A stretch of DNA of 64,000 bases, taken from positions 14,400,797-14,464,796 of the forward strand of contig NC_054740.1 in the NCBI RefSeq assembly GCF_018143015.1, read 5' to 3'. Below the pieces are notes generated by a model. The model had not been told where the DNA came from, did no database searches, and saw nothing but the letters and a program-made list of their open reading frames with translations. This DNA comes from Lytechinus variegatus (lineage: Eukaryota > Echinodermata > Echinoidea > Temnopleuroida > Toxopneustidae). Of this stretch, positions 53,788 through 64,000 are shown piece by piece. Positions within the stretch are counted from its first letter, which is position 1, and every line of letters begins with the position of its first letter. A program made the position numbers and the translations under genes.

Positions 53788-54600
53788 GATCTTCCGTTTC
53801 TAAAGTTGCTCTTGAATATGTGTCGAGTTTCATGTGACAGCCAAATCCAATGAAAAAAGTGGGAAATATATCATCGGGTCCTGGCTTGGCTTTCTCAACT
53901 GTGCAGTGTTCTTCTAGCTTAGCCAACATGCCCAACCCGGAAGTAAACATGATGGAATTGCATGACTTGTGCGTGCGCCAGCTATGCATGCACGTGCCGC
54001 GCCGCGGGAAATCTCTCGATCACGAATTTAAAATCTTTTGCCTTATTTAATACGTATACAGTACAGTACGTACATGTACGGTAAACTATACTAATACTAC
54101 CTTGTACATGGTAGTCATATTCCATCCATATTGACTTGGGGTAACAACTGGAGAGAGATTAGTATTGTGTCTGCTAGTTAGCGCCAGTGGTGTCATTTAT
54201 TTTGTACATCGCGTCGTAGCAGTTGCAAGCGCTGCGGGAAGCGCTGATCATTTATTTTATTTTGTTAGAATTTGTCGAAGATATCGGTGGTACCAGGTAT
54301 ATGGTATCACGCACTCACCATCCTCACTGTCGCTGATGAGTGATCCTGAGGCTGAGACCTCAGACTCAGTCCGACAGCTCAGGAGTCGGGGGCAGGCTCA
54401 GTCAGTCTCATCCATCAGCAGATCAGCTCAGTCAGAGCAGGTCAGTAAAACTCCATCAGGTGCAGATAGATCATCTGAGCTGAGACAGTGCAGAGTCAAG
54501 CTTCTTCGAGTTAGAACATTATATTGATAAGTGACTTAGCCTACTGAGCTAGTAGTAACAGGAACAAAACTAGACAGTCAGTGTAATTGAATCCGGCATC
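53788..54600. promoter_or_regulatory. Divergent promoter region of ABHD18 and DCTD
   Basis: Only about 810 bp separate the two start codons, which read outwards. The stretch is repeat-free and has a CpG-rich GCACGTGCCGCGCCGCGGG block near 53989-54007, containing a CACGTG E-box. No TATA box stands out. A shared bidirectional promoter is inference from the spacing. A possible alternative first DCTD exon or upstream ORF lies at 54336-54527. Confidence 0.6.
54336..54527 (+). CDS. Possible alternative first exon of DCTD, or upstream ORF
   Basis: An open frame starts MSDPEAETSDSVRQLRSRGQ and is Ser/Gln-rich, with near-repeated CAGCTCAGTCAG blocks. After 35 codons (54440) comes a good donor, CAG|GTCAGTAA, in phase 0. 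The DCTD exon 2 region offers a phase-0 acceptor at 60930/60931 (AAAG|AGATTG), which would give [14 protein letters not shown]. Without splicing the frame ends at 54527 and would be an upstream ORF. No homology supports either reading. Confidence 0.25.
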   Translation: MSDPEAETSDSVRQLRSRGQAQSVSSISRSAQSEQVSKTPSGADRSSELRQCRVKLLRVRTLY

Positions 54601-57600
54601 ATGCAGACACCACCGAGGCAACAAAAATATTTCCCAAGCAAGGCTGCAGAGGAGATAGCAAATGTAACTCCCACAAAGTTGATGAACAAGTCAAAGATTT
54701 CAGACATTAATCAAAATGAGAAGAATGAACCAAGACCAAGCCCTAGGTAAGTATAGACCTTCTGGCAGCCATGCCCATGGCAGCTGTCTGCTTCAACTTC
54801 AAGGTGTTTTTTTTTACATAAATTTGATTTTTTTTAATTGAACACAGAGGCCTCGCGATCGTGCAGCCGCCATTCATGCCATTAGGGGATTAACAATGCA
54901 AAATCCCCCTGACAGGGCTCATCAGTTTTTGTCTCACCTAGTATAGCGACGTATTGTATTACCGGACACTATCATATTTCCGGACGCGCATATAACTGCG
55001 TAGGAAATCAATTTCGTACCGTAAGACTTCCGCAGTTCAATATCACAGATCAATTCAAAGAACGAGATTGCAAAACCAAAGCGAAAATATAACTTTTACC
55101 TTATTTTTCTCTAAAATTGACAGAAAATGCTGAGCATGATCGGTTAAGGGTTCGCATTGAGGTGAAAATTTTTTTTAAAGGTACTTTTATCAAATTTGCT
55201 TTTAAAATAATCTTTGATATCTCAGGTTTCAAAAAACTTAAGTTTCATGAAGATTGATGATTCCGAAAGTACCGGAATAGTCCATTTTATTCATGGGGGT
55301 GCTGCTACCTCTCATCACGGACGGACTTTTCTACTCAAATTAAATTCACTCTAGTTTTATTGTTTTTAAAGTTACTCTAATTTGGTTTGGATGTTCTTGC
55401 ACTCTGAACATTTCTCTATTATCAGACATAATATAGTAGAAAAAAAATATTGGGAAGTAATTTTTTTTGGTAGGTGTTAACATTTCCATTTTGAAATTTC
55501 CGTCCGTGATGGAAAAAAAGATGAAAAGTTTTTTTATTCTTTATCAGAGTAGAAATAAAAAATAAAAAGGTTTAGAGGTATCTCTCTAAACACTGTACAT
55601 CATTTTATTTGAACATGGCTAAAATCCATACATTTTATCCATATCATAAACTCAGTCAAAAATGATCACGGACGGACAAAGTTAATTCACTCAAATTCAT
55701 TTCACTCTAGTTTTATTGTTTTCAAAGTTACTCCAATTTTTTTTAATGGTCTTGCACTCTGAACATTAATCTATCATCAAACATAAATAAGTAGGAAAAA
55801 AATATGGGAAGTAAACTTTCCTTGTAGATGTTAACATTTCCGTCCGTCCGTGATGAAATTAATGTCCGTCCGTGATCATTTTTATTAGGATAATGTCTAT
55901 GGATTCAGCTTTTTATTCTTTATCAGAATAGAAACAGAAATAAAAGTGTGTAGAAGTATTTCACTGGACACTGTTCATCATTTTATTTGAACATAGCTAA
56001 AATCCATACATTTTATGCATATAATAAATCAATGAAAAATGATCACGGACGGACATTAATTTCATCACGGACAGACGAGTGAAATACTTGTGGAAAGATT
56101 CATATATGCAAATGAGAAACTTTGCTGAGCAGATTATGAGTTTAATTTTAGCTTCTAATTGCAGTGAAAAATGGCTCTGAGAATTATTCAGAACTCAAAT
56201 GGAATAAGCCTACAACTCTTCACAATTTTTTGTGATATCTTTGTTTGGCCGTTATTGGGGCTATATTGTTGTCAGGAAAATTGTTAAGCATTATTGGAAT
56301 GCAGATAGAGTTGAAAAGCTACATGTACATGTATATGCCAAAAAAGCGGGAAACAAAGTATGGCAAGAACAAGTCCAAAGCTGTAGATTTCATCAATTCA
56401 AGCTTGCAGAAAGTGATGGAGAAGAAGTAGAATGCAATGCATAATCTGATAAGCAGAAAAATCAATTTTTCCATGTACAAACTTATGGATTCACAATGCT
56501 TCTAACAGAACATAGGTTTGTGAAAATTACATGAATACCTTTTTTCGAAGTCCATTTTGGAGCTAATTTTAAGCAAATCGCTTATCTGGTAAACTGTGAA
56601 AATGCATAAAGCTTGCACTGCAGTGTTTAGAAGTTAAGCTTTGGATTGGAATATCAATTTCAATTTTGGATTCGGTCAGGGCCTAAATACATGAGGGCTG
56701 TTGATGTTATGGGGTGTCCCCGCTTTGATATATGCAAAAGATGGATTTAAAGAGAGCCACTGACAAGTGTTGATCCAACAAACAAGCATAAGAATCAGCG
56801 ACCTGTTAATCTTTGAGATTTAGTTTTTGGACCTTAAAAAAGCATCTTTGCTCTTGGAAAATTAATGCCTAAAATCATCATGATCATAAAAATACTTGTA
56901 TCAACATGATCAATAATCAACTAGCTGTTGATTTTGAACCTACTTGTATTCTACACTTTAAAAAGACAATAGGGGAAGGCGGGGTAAGTTGTGACACTTT
57001 TTGCATTTTGCACGTTAGAATTGATATGACTAGTAATATTGTAGAAATAAGTACCTTAACTTTAAATTTGATTCTTGGGAAATATTTTTCACCTATATAT
57101 AACTTTCTACCCCCACGCTGAATGTCATTGTGACCTTTGAAAAAAAAGATGTCAAATTGCTCAACTTGCCCCATCTGTGGGGTAAGTTGTGCCATCGTCT
57201 GGGGTAAGTTGAGCCACAAAAACTATGTGAAAAATGTATGCGGGAAGAACCAGGATGTCAATTTTTCATTTAAAGTCTTTTCACTTGCTAATTCTCTATG
57301 AATACTAACATCTTCTGAAAGTAAAAGGACTGTCATGTGAATTTGCTCCTTTCTGCCTGCATATCAATGGCTTTTTACGTTTTTTATTTTTTTTTATTAT
57401 ACATCACCTATTCTTTACATTCGATTTTGACAAGAAATGTGTTAAGAGCAATCGTATGTCTAGATTATACTGTGCGTCTAGCATAGAAATCAAGTTGCTA
57501 CATCTTAAATCAAGTTGCAGCAACTTGATTGTGCAACTAATACTGTTTAATATTATTAAAATATGTACAAATCATCAAAACAATTGCATTTGTTTACCAA

Positions 57601-60600
57601 AAAAAGTACTAAGAACTTTTTACAGAGTACTTCCATTGTATTTTAATTGTGTCCGTCCGTGATGTCTGTCCGAGATGTCCGTCCATGATGGAAAATATTT
57701 GCAATTCTCTCAGAAGTTTGATATTGGTTAAGAATTCAATATGCTGAACATAGAAGCTAACATACCCGAGTGTTAGGTGCATTAACAATAATTGGTCCAT
57801 GTAAAGCTGTTTAGATAGAAACAATAAAAATGTACAAAAATTCTAAAAACCACATTTCTATCTTGTCCGTCCGTGATATGGCACATTTAGTGGATACCTG
57901 TGTTTGTAGGTAACCATGGCAACAAACTTTTTTAATCATTCAGCATACTATGTCCTACCCTTCACTATAAAACACAAAGGAACCTTGTTCATCTTATTCC
58001 TAATTTGTTACAAGCCTTCAAAACTTTCAAAATCTATCAAATGTCCGTCCGTGATGAACCGATCATGCTCTCCTTGAAATAACATATAACACAGTTTTGG
58101 CATTAACAATTGATCCCAATTGATCTATTTTCTGATTGAAATACGGACCTGATTTGCCGAATTTCAATCTCGTACGCTCCATCGATTAAATCGTCGACGG
58201 CTAGTTCTCAATGTTCCCGGTATACCCCGGCCGTGCGCGAGGTTTACCGTGTTGGAGAGCCGTCAATGATCGACAGCGCATCGATAGAACTTAACTTGAT
58301 GACTGAGTCTTACGATATGAACGAGCATCATTAACACTTGGAAGTGCAATATCGAACGCGCAATTAAAAAAAGGAAATTAGTTAGCAAACGTAAATTTAT
58401 AACAAAGATCTGATCAGAATCGTTATAAGAAAGCAAACAAAAACTTAGAATTTACTCATGAGATGATTAATCTCGAAAAAAATCACACCAATTCTTTCTT
58501 ACATCATTATAATCAAGAATATGTTTACCCGTCCGGCGCGCGTCCGGAATTACAATATAATTTGTCACGCACGAAAATAATTGTTTTTCGCGGAGGGGTA
58601 TGCGGCAAGTGCGGTGCAAAGAAAATGGTTGGAAAATATAAAATAATTTTATCATATTCATGATTTTCAGAATATTTGGAATAGCAAGTGATAATTTTTC
58701 TTGATTGTATTTCCTCTAGTTGTCATTTTTAAAGCACTGAAATGAAAGTGTCCGGCAATAGGATACACTGCCATACTGCGAAGCAGAGTGAGACTAGGCG
58801 CCGCTTTTCCGAATGCGGCGGCGTCAACATCAAATCTTAACCTGAGGTTAAGTTTTTGAAATGACATCATAACTTAGAAAGTATATGGACCTAGTTAATA
58901 AAACTTGGCCATAAGGTTAATCAAGTATTACTGAACATCCTATTAGAGTTTCATGTCACATGACCAAGGTCAAAGGTCATTTAGGGTCAATGAACTTAGA
59001 CCATGTTGGAGGAATCAACATCGAAATCTTAACCTGAGGTTAAGTTTTTGAAATGTCATCATAACTTAGAAAATATATGGACCTAGTTCATGAAACTTGG
59101 ACATAAGGTTAATCAAGTATCACTGAACATCCTGCATGAGTTTCACATCACATGTCAAGGTCATTTAGGGTCAATGAACTTTGGCCGAATTGGGGATATC
59201 TGTTGAATTCCCATCATAACTTTGAAATTTTATGGATCTGATTCATGAAACTTGGACATGATAGTAATCAAGCATCACTGAACATTTTGTGCAAGTTTCA
59301 GGTCTCATGATTAAGGTCAAAGGTCATTTAGGGTCAATGAACTTTGGCCGAATCGGGTATCTGTTGAATTACCATCATGACTTTGAAAGTTTATTGGTCT
59401 AGTTCATTAAACTTGGACATTAGAGTAATCAAGTATCACTGAACATCCTGTGCGCGTTTCAGGTCACATGTCAAAGGTCAATGAACTTTGGCCGAATTGG
59501 GTGTATCTGTTGAATTACCATCATAACTTTGAAAGTTTATGGATCTGATTCATGAAACTTGTAATAAAAGAGTAATCAAGTATCACTGAACATCCTGTTC
59601 GAGTTTCAGGTCACATGATCAAGGTCAAAGGTCATGTAAGGTCAATGAACTTTGGCCATGTTGGGGTTTTTTGTTGAATAACCATCATATCTCTAAGTTT
59701 ATTGGTCTAGTTCATAAAAAGTGGACATAAAAGTAACCATGTATGATGTATCACTGAACATCTTGTGCGAGTTAGAGTAGTATTCAAAGTCAGCACTGCT
59801 GCTATATTGAACCGCGTGATGCAGGTGAGACGGCCAGAGGCATTCCACTTGTTTTCTTAATTTGGCCTAAAATGCACCAAAACAGGAAAAAACAAACTTA
59901 AATTAAAGGAAAAAAAATAGTGACTTCGGATGTCGTGCATCTACCACTCATTTTTTAGAAATTTGACAATTTGTAAGGACCAACTTGACTGAATCATATA
60001 TTATTATTAGTTTATTCGGCATTTCAACAAAAAAAGTTATTATTAAACAATGCTCATTCCACATGTTCGGGGAAGAATTAATCATTCTTTCACTTGACAA
60101 TGAGGAGAAAATAGCGTATTCTCTATTTTCTATAATAAAATACGAAAGAAATAGTGAGTGGATGACATCAGTCTCCTCATAATTTGCATACCCACCACCA
60201 CCAGGATGTGCATATGACTGTTTTGTGAAATTAGGCAAAATTTTAAAATGTCAAAACCTTCTAATTTTACATCTGATTTTGATGAAATTTTCCATGTTAT
60301 GTTTATTGGATTTTTCTCTTTTATTCAAATCAACTTTTTATTGGGGTGGACTTGTCCTTAAATTACGCATGATCATATGATGAGTTTGTTGTTTCAATTA
60401 AACTTTGCAAGGTCAGCTGTCTGTGACTCCAGGCATGGACTGCATGGGAAGTACGTAGCCCTGGCCTGGGACGCAAAGTGCACGTATTATCATGGGAAGT
60501 TCTAATTGTCCTGGATACGACAATACCACTTGATTATGATTCATGCTTATAAAAAAAAATCATCAGGTTTAATTAAATCCATGATTACAGAATTCATTTG

Positions 60601-63447
60601 CAATACAATGGAAAAGAAAATGGTTCATCGCTCCAAATTCTCTCATTTTTTACCCAAAAATTTAGAAGAAAAAGAAGGGAAACAACCAGATAATGGTGAT
60701 TGAACGTCAACGGACAGATAGGACTTCATTTTGAAAAATAATTGCATGCAGATACAGGTACATGTAATTAGCATTTAGAAATTACTTTTTAGGAAGATTA
60801 TCAATGGATCAACAAGGCAAAAAGTTCAAAGAGATCAATATTTTATTGTCTTAAGAAAAAAGAGTTTTGAGAGTTTCTATATCTTTTTCTCCCATAAAGC
60901 GATGACATTATACTCACACAAGCCACAAAGAGATTGGACTATCTACCCTGGGAGGATTATTTCATGGCGGTAGCATTTTTGTCCGCCCAGCGGAGCAAGG
61001 ACCCAAGTTCTCAGGTAGGCTTTAATCTCTGTAGTCCGGACTAATTCTTCAGCAACATCTTTTGTAGGGCCCAGTTGTATATCAAGTAAATGGTGGATGC
61101 AAGGAAAAAATTTCAGAGAGAGAGGAAAGCTTAGGACCAAATGAGTTTAAATTATCTCAATGCGTCGACCAGCAATAATCTGAGCCGGCATACATGTAGA
61201 TCTGTATTGGTCGCACAGAAAGGTTGTTAGCACTAACAGCACTGTTAGCGCAGTTTTGCCCGCACAGAGGCATAATGTTAGCCCAAACACTAGCTAGCTA
61301 CATGAAGAGATGTTAGACTAACATGTTGCACAGCTGTGACATGACCTGTCTTCTCTTTCTATTATTGCCCATACCATATTAATTGTAAGTGTTGATTATT
61401 ATTATGGCAGTCAAAGATCAACATTACCATACCTGGCGGGGGGGGGGGGTGTTTCACAAAAATTTAAGTGTGTCTTAAATACAGAGTTGCGTACGGTATA
61501 AAAGGCTTGACCGCATTGGTCACTCAGATCGTGTCATGAAGACGCACACTACTGTGTATCTATCAATAAGATTGCGCGTTGCATATCATGTACATGTACG
61601 CGTCAGCATTTAATTGCGACTTAAGTCATGCATGTACTTAAATCTTTGTGAAACAACCCTCTGCGTTACCTACTCTTTTTTTTAAATAGTACATTGGTTT
61701 TTTGGTACCTACCTTGTCAGAAGTCTGTGCAGTGTCTTCCAGTAGAAATATCGCTCTAAAGGCACTATGTGCCTTTTCATAGCAGCTTTCCTGTATTCTC
61801 AATTGTCTTGTCTATGATGAAGTATGAGAATGGGTAATGTAAGGTCACTTAGAGTATTCTCATGCTACAGCTCTGACTTAAATCTGACAAGGTACTGTAC
61901 CTTCAAGGTAGTCTGCAGGCACAGACCTTGATTGAAACTTTGATCAACAAGTGTGTCTCTATGCAAAGACTAGCACATACAAAACTTGCTGTTTCAAGCG
62001 GGCCTTCAGTACACAAGTCATGAGTGGGCTGCTATTCAGACCCTTAACCCTATCTAGGCCGGGGGGGGGCCTCCGAGGCCCCCCCTCAACGAATCGCGCG
62101 ATATTTTCGCCGTGCGATATTTTTTGACCGCGCCGCTCGCTGACTTTTTACTTTCAAGTCTTGCGCAACTTTTGAGACCAATTTTGCGTCACCCGGGTAA
62201 GTGGTTCCGAAATTACGCAACATTGAGTAAGTGCATGTCAGACCGAAAATGGCTCAAAAACGTGGTTTCGTGTACAAAGTCAATGCAAACTGTGTTTTTT
62301 CAACCAAAATTCATAAATGTATGATTATTTTTAGTTTTGCTAGTCTAAATGTATTCATTTTATGCTTTTTATGATCACAGAAAAGTCCCCAACAAATTTC
62401 ATTGAAAAAACAATGAAAAACAAAAGGTAAAAAAAACAAAGAAATACATAAGAAATTGCGAAAAACAATATAATACATAAGAAAATGATTTGATATCACA
62501 ATTTTTTTCATGTACACTTGCTAAGGACACCACAAAGAGTTTCTATACCAAAAATTAGTACATTTGGAGCTTTATTTATGGAGTTAGAGGAAAAGGTATG
62601 ATTTCGCATACTAATTACGCATAAATTAGCATAATCACTCAATAGCGATTCGCATGAAATAAATTACTATACAATCTTGTAGATTATGTCCCAGGCAACC
62701 CGCGTGCCAATTTTCGGCGCGATCGCGCGGTCGACGGCCGAGATTTTAGGGGGGGCCTGGGAGGCCCCCCCCCCCCGGCCATAGGAACTCCCAAAATACC
62801 CCGGCCTAGATAGGGTTAACTCAAGTGAAGGGTTTGCACAGCAGACTACCTTCAAGGTGCATATAGGTTTTTAACTCTCCGATACATGGGGCCAGGATTA
62901 TTGTCCTTGGATGAACACTACAAGAAATAAGCTTTGTAATGCCATCTTTAAACCAAGTATTGGGCAATACAATTTTACAAAGTCCAGATCTTCCATGTAA
63001 ATTGCAGATTGAGATACTAAAGTACAAAACTAATAACATACAAACATTTAGGAAAAAGCAAGAGCAGCAAACTAGTAGAATGAAGGTTTCCAACAGACAA
63101 GGTACATTTAAAGGTAGATTTAATGGAAACACTAGATTTTAGTGTGATTTGTATTTTGTACGCTTGTTTTTATTCAGCCTTGGGCTGTGAGACATGTTTT
63201 AATATTCCAATTTTTAATTTGAATATCATCATTCATGATCAAACTACATGTAAGAACTATAATGTAAAAAGAGAATGAATGTACATATTTGTATGGGATT
63301 TTGATTTACAGGTTGGTGCTTGTATCGTGAATGAAGAGAAAAAGATCGTTGGTATTGGCTACAATGGGATGCCCAATGGTTGCCATGACGATGCATTACC
63401 ATGGAGTAGAGAAAACGAGGACTGGCTGGAGACTAAGTATCCATATG
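54601..63447 (+). CDS. DCTD: dCMP deaminase, N-terminal exons (gene continues past the window)
   Basis: Known role: zinc-dependent deamination of dCMP to dUMP, feeding thymidylate synthesis, with feedback by dCTP and dTTP. Proposed coding exons are 54601-54746, 60933-61014 and 63312-63447. Exon 2 reads [20 protein letters not shown] then SKDPSSQ; exon 3 reads [20 protein letters not shown] and [11 protein letters not shown] to TKYPYG. Both match the human enzyme closely. The exon 3 donor is ATATG|GTGAGT, phase 1, as expected before the V-C-HAE zinc-ligand exon, which lies outside this window. Exon 1 ([20 protein letters not shown] onward, 48 codons) ends CCTAG|GTAAGT in phase 2, fitting an acceptor at 60932/60933. 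This N-terminal extension is not in the human protein as I know it, so exon 1 is less sure than exons 2 and 3. Confidence 0.85.
54940..58777. mobile_element. 3.84-kb non-coding inverted-repeat element with GTCCGTCCGTGATG motifs
   Basis: The left end AGTATAGCGACGTATTG then TATTACCGGACACTATCAT faces the right end GTGTCCGGCAATAGGATAC then ACTGCCATACT. Subterminal CCGGACGCGC and GTCCGGCGCGCGTCCGG blocks also mirror. Inside, a GTCCGTCCGTGATG motif occurs about 12 times in both orientations: near 55312, 55498, 55664, 55839, 55861, 56041, 56062, 57651 (with two variant units to 57690), 57864 and 58042. No frame longer than about 100 codons exists and none looks like a transposase. It splits the 1.1-kb repeat between GTCTCACCT and GCGAAGCA. 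Confidence 0.75.
56968..57225. repeat. GGGGTAAGTTG module inside the 3.84-kb element
   Basis: AGGGGAAGGCGGGGTAAGTTGTGACA-type sequence, TGGGGTAAGTTGTGCCATC and CTGGGGTAAGTTGAGCCAC occur here, with the inverse CAACTTGCCCCATCTG between. A matching copy begins at 63912 and runs off the window. Either the larger element picked up this module, or the module is part of it. Confidence 0.6.
58778..59853 (-). repeat. 1.1-kb DR1-bearing tandem repeat, copy 2 (inverted)
   Basis: Inverse of 16311-17424: it starts GCGAAGCAGAGTGAGACTAG and ends GTGAGACGGCCAGAGGCATTCCAC. GGTCAAAGGTCA blocks sit at 58968, 59315 and 59623, with a decayed TGTCAAAGGTCA near 59468. The 3.84-kb element was inserted near its left end, leaving GTCTCACCT at 54931-54939 on the far side. 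Confidence 0.8.
59955..60361. mobile_element. Palindromic MITE, family B, truncated copy 3
   Basis: The right arm is intact (ATCTGATTTTGATGAAATTT, GGGGTGGACTTGTCCTTAAA). The left end is missing. Shared middle blocks are AAGGACCAACTTGACTGAA and GAAAGAAATAGTGAGTGGAT. Confidence 0.65.
61438..61666. mobile_element. Palindromic MITE, family E, copy 3
   Basis: GGGGTGTTTCACAAAAATTT faces AATCTTTGTGAAACAACCCT. Inner CGCATTGGTCACTCAGATCG and TATCAATAAGATTGCGCGTT correspond to 29608-29825. Non-coding. Confidence 0.75.
62048..62815. mobile_element. TTAA-flanked 768-bp element with near-perfect TIRs
   Basis: It starts CCCTATCTAGGCCGGGG and ends CCCCGGCCTAGATAGGG, inverted repeats of 17 bp, with TTAA at 62044-62047 and 62816-62819. 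Long G/C tracts and CGCGCGAT / GCGATCGCGCGG blocks lie just inside. The body is AT-rich and non-coding. TTAA duplication plus CCC ends suggests a piggyBac- or Kolobok-mobilised element. Diverged copies lie at 1893-2655 and 41955-42535. Confidence 0.85.
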
Positions 63448-63493
63448 GTGAGTTCATGAAATAATTAAGGGAGCTTAAAGGGATTTAAGTTTG

Positions 63494-63713
63494 GGGGGGG
63501 GTGTTTCACAAAGATTTAAGTATTACTCAGGGTCGCACTTAACTATCTAGTTGCATGAAGTAGAAAAGACATCACTACATTGGTCAAATTATGCTAAGAG
63601 GACGTGCGCTGCTGCCCATTAATCAATGAGAGTGCGGGTTGAATAACCATGTGCGCGTCAGCACTAAGCATGACCTTAAGTCATACTTGTGAAACACCCC
63701 CACCTCCCCCCCG
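63494..63713. mobile_element. Palindromic MITE, family E, copy 4
   Basis: GGGGGGGTGTTTCACAAAGA and CATACTTGTGAAACACCCCC are inverted ends; GAGAGTGCGGGTTGAATAAC and the TCAGCACTAAGCATGACC blocks correspond to other family E copies. It starts 46 bp after the DCTD exon 3 donor. Confidence 0.75.
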
Positions 63714-64000
63714 GTACATGTACCTGGTACAATAAAGACATTTTATGAGCTTTCACTAATTTGCTTTACAAGTTATTACACATAGGTCTAGGAAGAATAA
63801 TGTTGAAGGAATTTTTAATCAACCCCCCTTATATTTAGGCTGCTTAAAGATGTCAAGTGAAAATTTGTGGTTTGTGCACAAATTGCGCTCTTATTGTGAA
63901 GCTTCATGTAGGGGAAGGCGGGGTAAGTTGTGACAGTTTTTGCTTTTTGCATGTTAGAATTGATATGATTAATAATCTTGTCGAAATAAGTACCTTGCCT
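63714..64000. other. DCTD intron 3 (partial) with start of a GGGGTAAGTTG repeat
   Basis: AT-rich until 63912, where GGGGAAGGCGGGGTAAGTTG begins a sequence matching 56968 onward (GCATGTTAGAATTGATATGA, AAATAAGTACCTT). It runs off the end of the window. Confidence 0.65.

Larger units (their letters stand above)
54747..60932 (+). other. DCTD intron 1, mostly mobile-element sequence
   Basis: 6.2 kb containing, in order: a dispersed-repeat fragment about 54840-54935 (inverse of 18280-18420), the 3.84-kb inverted-repeat element (54940-58777), the 1.1-kb tandem repeat (58778-59853), a block TTTGGCCTAAAATGCACCAA whose inverse is near 18280, and a family B MITE remnant (59955-60361). 60362-60932 has no recognised feature. 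Confidence 0.75.
61015..63311 (+). other. DCTD intron 2
   Basis: Contains a family E MITE (61438-61666), a dispersed repeat (about 61900-62047 plus 62816-62900) split by the TTAA element (62048-62815), and AT-rich sequence. Frames at 62821-63142 show no recognisable domain. Confidence 0.65.

Noticed and set aside
56232-56444. Extra DCTD exon (frame with [15 protein letters not shown] or [14 protein letters not shown])
   Set aside because: It lies inside the 3.84-kb element, has no good acceptor and does not match deaminase sequence.

Overview
The window is animal nuclear DNA with short exons separated by long, AT-rich introns. It carries parts of four conserved eukaryotic genes. The protein similarities, the many palindromic mini-transposons, and the tRNA-derived SINEs ending in a 'GCGCTATATAAA'-like tail suggest a marine deuterostome, most likely a sea urchin or close echinoderm. 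That placement is inference; no database was searched. I see no bacterial, phage or CRISPR sequence and no LTR or retrovirus-like element.

Layout. 1-8162: repeat-rich flank beyond the 3' end of AKAP17A. 8163-16185 (minus): AKAP17A, a splicing-associated A-kinase anchor protein, 6 coding exons, 933 codons. 16186-21366: intergenic between two divergent genes, with a 1.1-kb tandem repeat, a 5'-truncated LINE and an inverted-repeat element. 21367-39867 (plus): RARS1, cytosolic arginyl-tRNA synthetase, 15 coding exons, 666 codons. 39868-43408: intergenic between convergent genes. 43409-53787 (minus): ABHD18, an alpha/beta-hydrolase, 11 coding exons, 605 codons. 53788-54600: short divergent promoter region. 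54601 to beyond the right edge (plus): DCTD, dCMP deaminase; only the N-terminal coding exons are present and the zinc-site exons lie outside.

All splice junctions given for the three complete genes are GT-AG. Exon phases close and each reading frame sums to a multiple of three. The four genes are housekeeping functions (splicing/PKA anchoring, translation, a poorly characterised hydrolase, dUMP supply) with no evident shared pathway.

The unusual content is in the introns and spacers, a dense nest of non-coding mobile elements, many inserted into one another. Several copies inside the window act as empty-site controls for others. The standouts are: (1) a 0.4-kb family built as two head-to-head arrays of a degenerate 15-16-nt unit, both copies flanked by perfect 8-bp target duplications; (2) a 3.84-kb inverted-repeat element in DCTD intron 1 that carries about 12 copies of a GTCCGTCCGTGATG motif and interrupts another repeat at an identifiable point; (3) a 1.1-kb tandem-repeat family carrying serial DR1-type nuclear-receptor half-site pairs, one copy 126 bp upstream of the AKAP17A start codon; (4) a TTAA-flanked element with near-perfect inverted ends and an empty relative elsewhere in the window; (5) a TIR element with a THAP-type zinc-finger relic.
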